From assembly GCA_000961595.1 (NCBI GenBank), contig LADO01000021.1:1-64000 (forward strand): DNA of 64,000 nt, written 5' to 3'. Shown here piece after piece: positions 62,055-64,000 of the stretch. A model generated the notes under the pieces. That model worked only from the letters and a program-made list of their open reading frames with translations, made no database searches and was not told the origin of the DNA. Source of the DNA: Peptococcaceae bacterium BRH_c4b (GTDB taxonomy: Bacteria; Bacillota; Desulfotomaculia; Desulfotomaculales; Desulfocucumaceae). Within the stretch, counting starts at the first letter, position 1, and each line of letters opens with the position of its first letter. Made by a program: the position numbers and the translations under genes.

Positions 62055-63584
62055 TTGTTAGCCATTATTAACAGTACTGCGCTACAAGGTCTTGAGGGAC
62101 ATATTGTAAGAGTGGAAGTGGATGTTGCTAATGGTTTGCCCTGCTTCGATCTGGTCGGGCTGCCTGATACCGCAGTGCGAGAGTCCCGGGACAGGGTTCG
62201 CGCAGCAGTAAAAAACGCGGGATTCAAATTCCCGGTTAAGCGCATAACCGTCAATCTCGCTCCGGCTAATTTGAAAAAAGAAGGCCCCATGTACGATTTG
62301 GCCATTGCCGTTGGTGTTCTGACAGCTACCGGGCAATTCGACCCCGATGTTTGCGCCGGCTATGTATTCATTGGCGAACTGTCTTTAAATGGTGACGTCC
62401 GCAGCGTTGCCGGAGTCCTGCCCAACGTTCTGGCGGCGGTGGAACATGACTTTACATCGGTGGTGGTGCCTGCTGAAAATGCCGGGGAGGCAGGGCTGGT
62501 TAAGACCGCCCGGGTTTACCCGGTGTCTTCTTTAAACCAACTGAGCAACTTTTTAACTGGTCAGGAGGATATACCACCGTATGCTGCCAGCCTGGAAGCA
62601 ACGACCCATGATGAAAAAGAATGTCCTCCCGATTTCTCAGAGGTTAAAGGCCAATTTACCGCCAGGCGGGCGCTGGAGGTAGCTGCAGCCGGGGGACATA
62701 ACTTTTTGATGATGGGCAGCCCCGGTTCCGGAAAAACTCTGCTGGCCCGCTGCATGCCGGGCATAATGCCTGACCTCACCTTTGAGGAAGCACTGGAGAC
62801 CACCAAAATATACAGCCTGGCCGGCCTGCTGAAACCAGGGCAGTCCATGGTGTCCGTACGACCATTCAGAGCGCCGCATCACAGCGCATCTTCCGTGGCC
62901 CTGGTGGGTGGGGGCAAATATCCCCGGCCAGGGGAGATAAGCTTGGCTCATAACGGCATATTATTTCTGGATGAAATGCCGGAATTCCCCAAGAACGCCC
63001 TGGAGGCCCTGCGCCAGCCCCTGGAGGATGGAACGGTGACCATCTCCAGAGTTAACGCCTCCATAAGCTATCCCGCCCGGCTAATGCTGGCCGGGTCATG
63101 CAATCCCTGCCCGTGCGGGTATTACGGCGACAGCGTCAAGGAATGCAGCTGTACACCACTGCAGATACAACGCTACATCGGGCGCATCTCAGGGCCAATG
63201 CTGGACAGGATTGACATTGTCATAGACGTGCCCAGGGTGACTTTTGAAGAAATGGCTGAAAAGCAGCCTGCGGAATCTTCCGCTGCCATCAAGAAAAGGG
63301 TTGAGACTGCCCGGACACTACAAAGGGAGCGTTTCAGGGGTACCGATATCTACTGCAACGCCATGATGAGCGGAGCCCGGGTAAAAAAATACTGCAATCT
63401 CACCCAGGATGCCAGGGAGCTTTTAAGATCGGTATTCAAGCAATTAAAATTAAGCGCCCGCAGCCATGATCGTATACTCAAGGTGGCCCGGACAGTGGCG
63501 GACCTTGCCGGAAGCGAAAGGGTTGAGGCTGCCCATCTGGGGGAAGCAGTACAATACCGCAGGGAGAAACAGGGGGTATCCTGA
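62055..63584 (+). CDS. comM: YifB/ComM-family Mg chelatase-like AAA ATPase
   Basis: The 509-residue protein starts MLAIINSTALQGLEGHIVRV and has the ComM N-terminal Lon-like domain (CFDLVGLPDTAVRESRDRVR, NLAPANLKKEGPMYDLAIAV). The AAA+ core has Walker A GSPGSGKTLLAR (about residue 220) and Walker B LFLDEMPEFP (about 303), and ends in the Mg-chelatase C-domain (LAGSCNPCPCGYYGD). ComM-type proteins help branch migration in natural transformation and recombination. It starts with TTG after GAGGT. Length is standard. Confidence 0.94.
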   Translation: MLAIINSTALQGLEGHIVRVEVDVANGLPCFDLVGLPDTAVRESRDRVRAAVKNAGFKFPVKRITVNLAPANLKKEGPMYDLAIAVGVLTATGQFDPDVCAGYVFIGELSLNGDVRSVAGVLPNVLAAVEHDFTSVVVPAENAGEAGLVKTARVYPVSSLNQLSNFLTGQEDIPPYAASLEATTHDEKECPPDFSEVKGQFTARRALEVAAAGGHNFLMMGSPGSGKTLLARCMPGIMPDLTFEEALETTKIYSLAGLLKPGQSMVSVRPFRAPHHSASSVALVGGGKYPRPGEISLAHNGILFLDEMPEFPKNALEALRQPLEDGTVTISRVNASISYPARLMLAGSCNPCPCGYYGDSVKECSCTPLQIQRYIGRISGPMLDRIDIVIDVPRVTFEEMAEKQPAESSAAIKKRVETARTLQRERFRGTDIYCNAMMSGARVKKYCNLTQDARELLRSVFKQLKLSARSHDRILKVARTVADLAGSERVEAAHLGEAVQYRREKQGVS

Positions 63585-63670
63585 TAGGAATCCATTACGG
63601 CAGGGTTATTTTCTAAATGTTGACGGCTACCACCGTAAATTTTCAAGACAGAATGGGACCTTATCACAGA

Positions 63671-64000
63671 CTATTCACCATATACGTCACTGTAAGCATC
63701 CCGTATATGAACCAGTTCTCCTATGTTATCTATAAATAGATCCACCAGTAACGGGTCAAAATGGTTACCCCGCTCTTCTTTAAAAAGATTTAAAATACGG
63801 TCCAGTTCCCAGGCCTTTTTGTAGCACCGGTCACTGCCCAGGGCGTCAAATACATCTGCAATAGCGGTTATCCTGCCATATATATGAATATCCTCTCCCT
63901 TTACCCCATCCGGATAGCCCCTGCCGTTCCACTTTTCATGATGCTGCCGGGCCACGATGGCAGCTGCTTTCAATATTTTTCTGCTGGAGCCCTTTAAAAG
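63671..64000 (-). CDS. HD-domain phosphodiesterase / response regulator, C-terminal part (cut by window edge)
   Basis: The frame is open to the window edge. It encodes SSRKILKAAAIVARQHHEKW and NGRGYPDGVKGEDIHIYGRI and DVFDALGSDRCYKKAWELDR, which are the HD-GYP/HD-type phosphodiesterase motifs common in response regulators with an HD output. It may hydrolyse cyclic-di-GMP. The N-terminal receiver or sensor part lies beyond 64000. Confidence 0.8.
   Translation of the reverse strand, partial: LLKGSSRKILKAAAIVARQHHEKWNGRGYPDGVKGEDIHIYGRITAIADVFDALGSDRCYKKAWELDRILNLFKEERGNHFDPLLVDLFIDNIGELVHIRDAYSDVYGE

Noticed and set aside
1-64000. CRISPR array
   Set aside because: No regular direct repeats with unique spacers seen; repeats here are dispersed palindromes or short tandem units.
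1-64000. An entirely new multi-gene defence or biosynthetic system
   Set aside because: The only candidate is the RM operon with KilA-N and RAYT; the other clusters match known families, so no stronger claim is justified.

Overview
The window looks like a spore-forming clostridial Firmicute of the Desulfotomaculum/Pelotomaculum (Peptococcaceae) type. This rests on strong GGAGG ribosome-binding sites, many TTG and GTG starts, a T-box leader, and a gene order close to the Bacillus/Clostridium alaS-ireB-ruvX-yrzB-mltG-U32 cluster. The genus is an inference from content; no 16S or other taxonomic marker is present. No complete rRNA or tRNA gene and no CRISPR array was seen.

Region 1 (1-6.4 kb) is accessory DNA: a cut-off DDE transposase, a zinc-ribbon gene beside a cold-shock gene, a methyltransferase remnant, a wrecked PAS-GGDEF-EAL gene, an orphan beta-rich protein, and an IS200/IS605 element (tnpA, tnpB, probable omega RNA). 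The tnpA is fused in frame to a TIGR04076-type gene and carries a changed HUH motif. Region 2 (6.4-14 kb) has an intact thioredoxin-domain (YyaL-type) gene followed by decay: an ABC transporter and lipoprotein operon, a response regulator and a tRNA-Leu 3' end. A HicA/HicB toxin-antitoxin operon sits among them. At 13.8 kb a short glutaredoxin reads through TGA exactly where the first active-site Cys should be, a probable selenoprotein that a standard gene caller would miss.

Region 3 (14-42.8 kb) is mainly conserved chromosome, nearly all on the minus strand: thioredoxin, FmdB-type zinc ribbon, ferredoxin, a triple-HTH regulator, a PBP, U32 peptidase family protein, MltG, a SIMIBI GTPase, VanW protein, DUF1292, RuvX, an Fe-S aldo/keto reductase, IreB, AlaRS, AI-2E permease, MnmA-IscU-IscS-Rrf2 (Fe-S and tRNA thiolation), RarA, a ParE-type toxin-antitoxin pair, thioredoxin, TcdA, AspRS and HisRS with a T-box leader that holds two near-identical T-box motifs.

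Region 4 (42.9-51.8 kb) is a type I restriction-modification island on the plus strand: hsdM, a KilA-N gene, hsdS, a REP-associated tyrosine transposase containing its own REP palindrome, and hsdR. It is AT-richer by eye than its surroundings, ends in an IS91-type remnant, and is bracketed by direct repeats of the 3' part of deoC (one partial, one complete).

Region 5 (51.8-64 kb) returns to core genes: DUF896, family-4 uracil-DNA glycosylase, MBL hydrolase, a deleted dtd, RelA/SpoT, RecJ, acylphosphatase, a secreted stalk-domain protein, YifB/ComM and the end of an HD phosphodiesterase. Three copies of a 130-190 bp multi-hairpin repeat, several GGGGACA...TGTCCCC elements and three GGGGACGGTTCTT elements are scattered between genes, giving a genome shaped by small mobile palindromes and ongoing gene loss.
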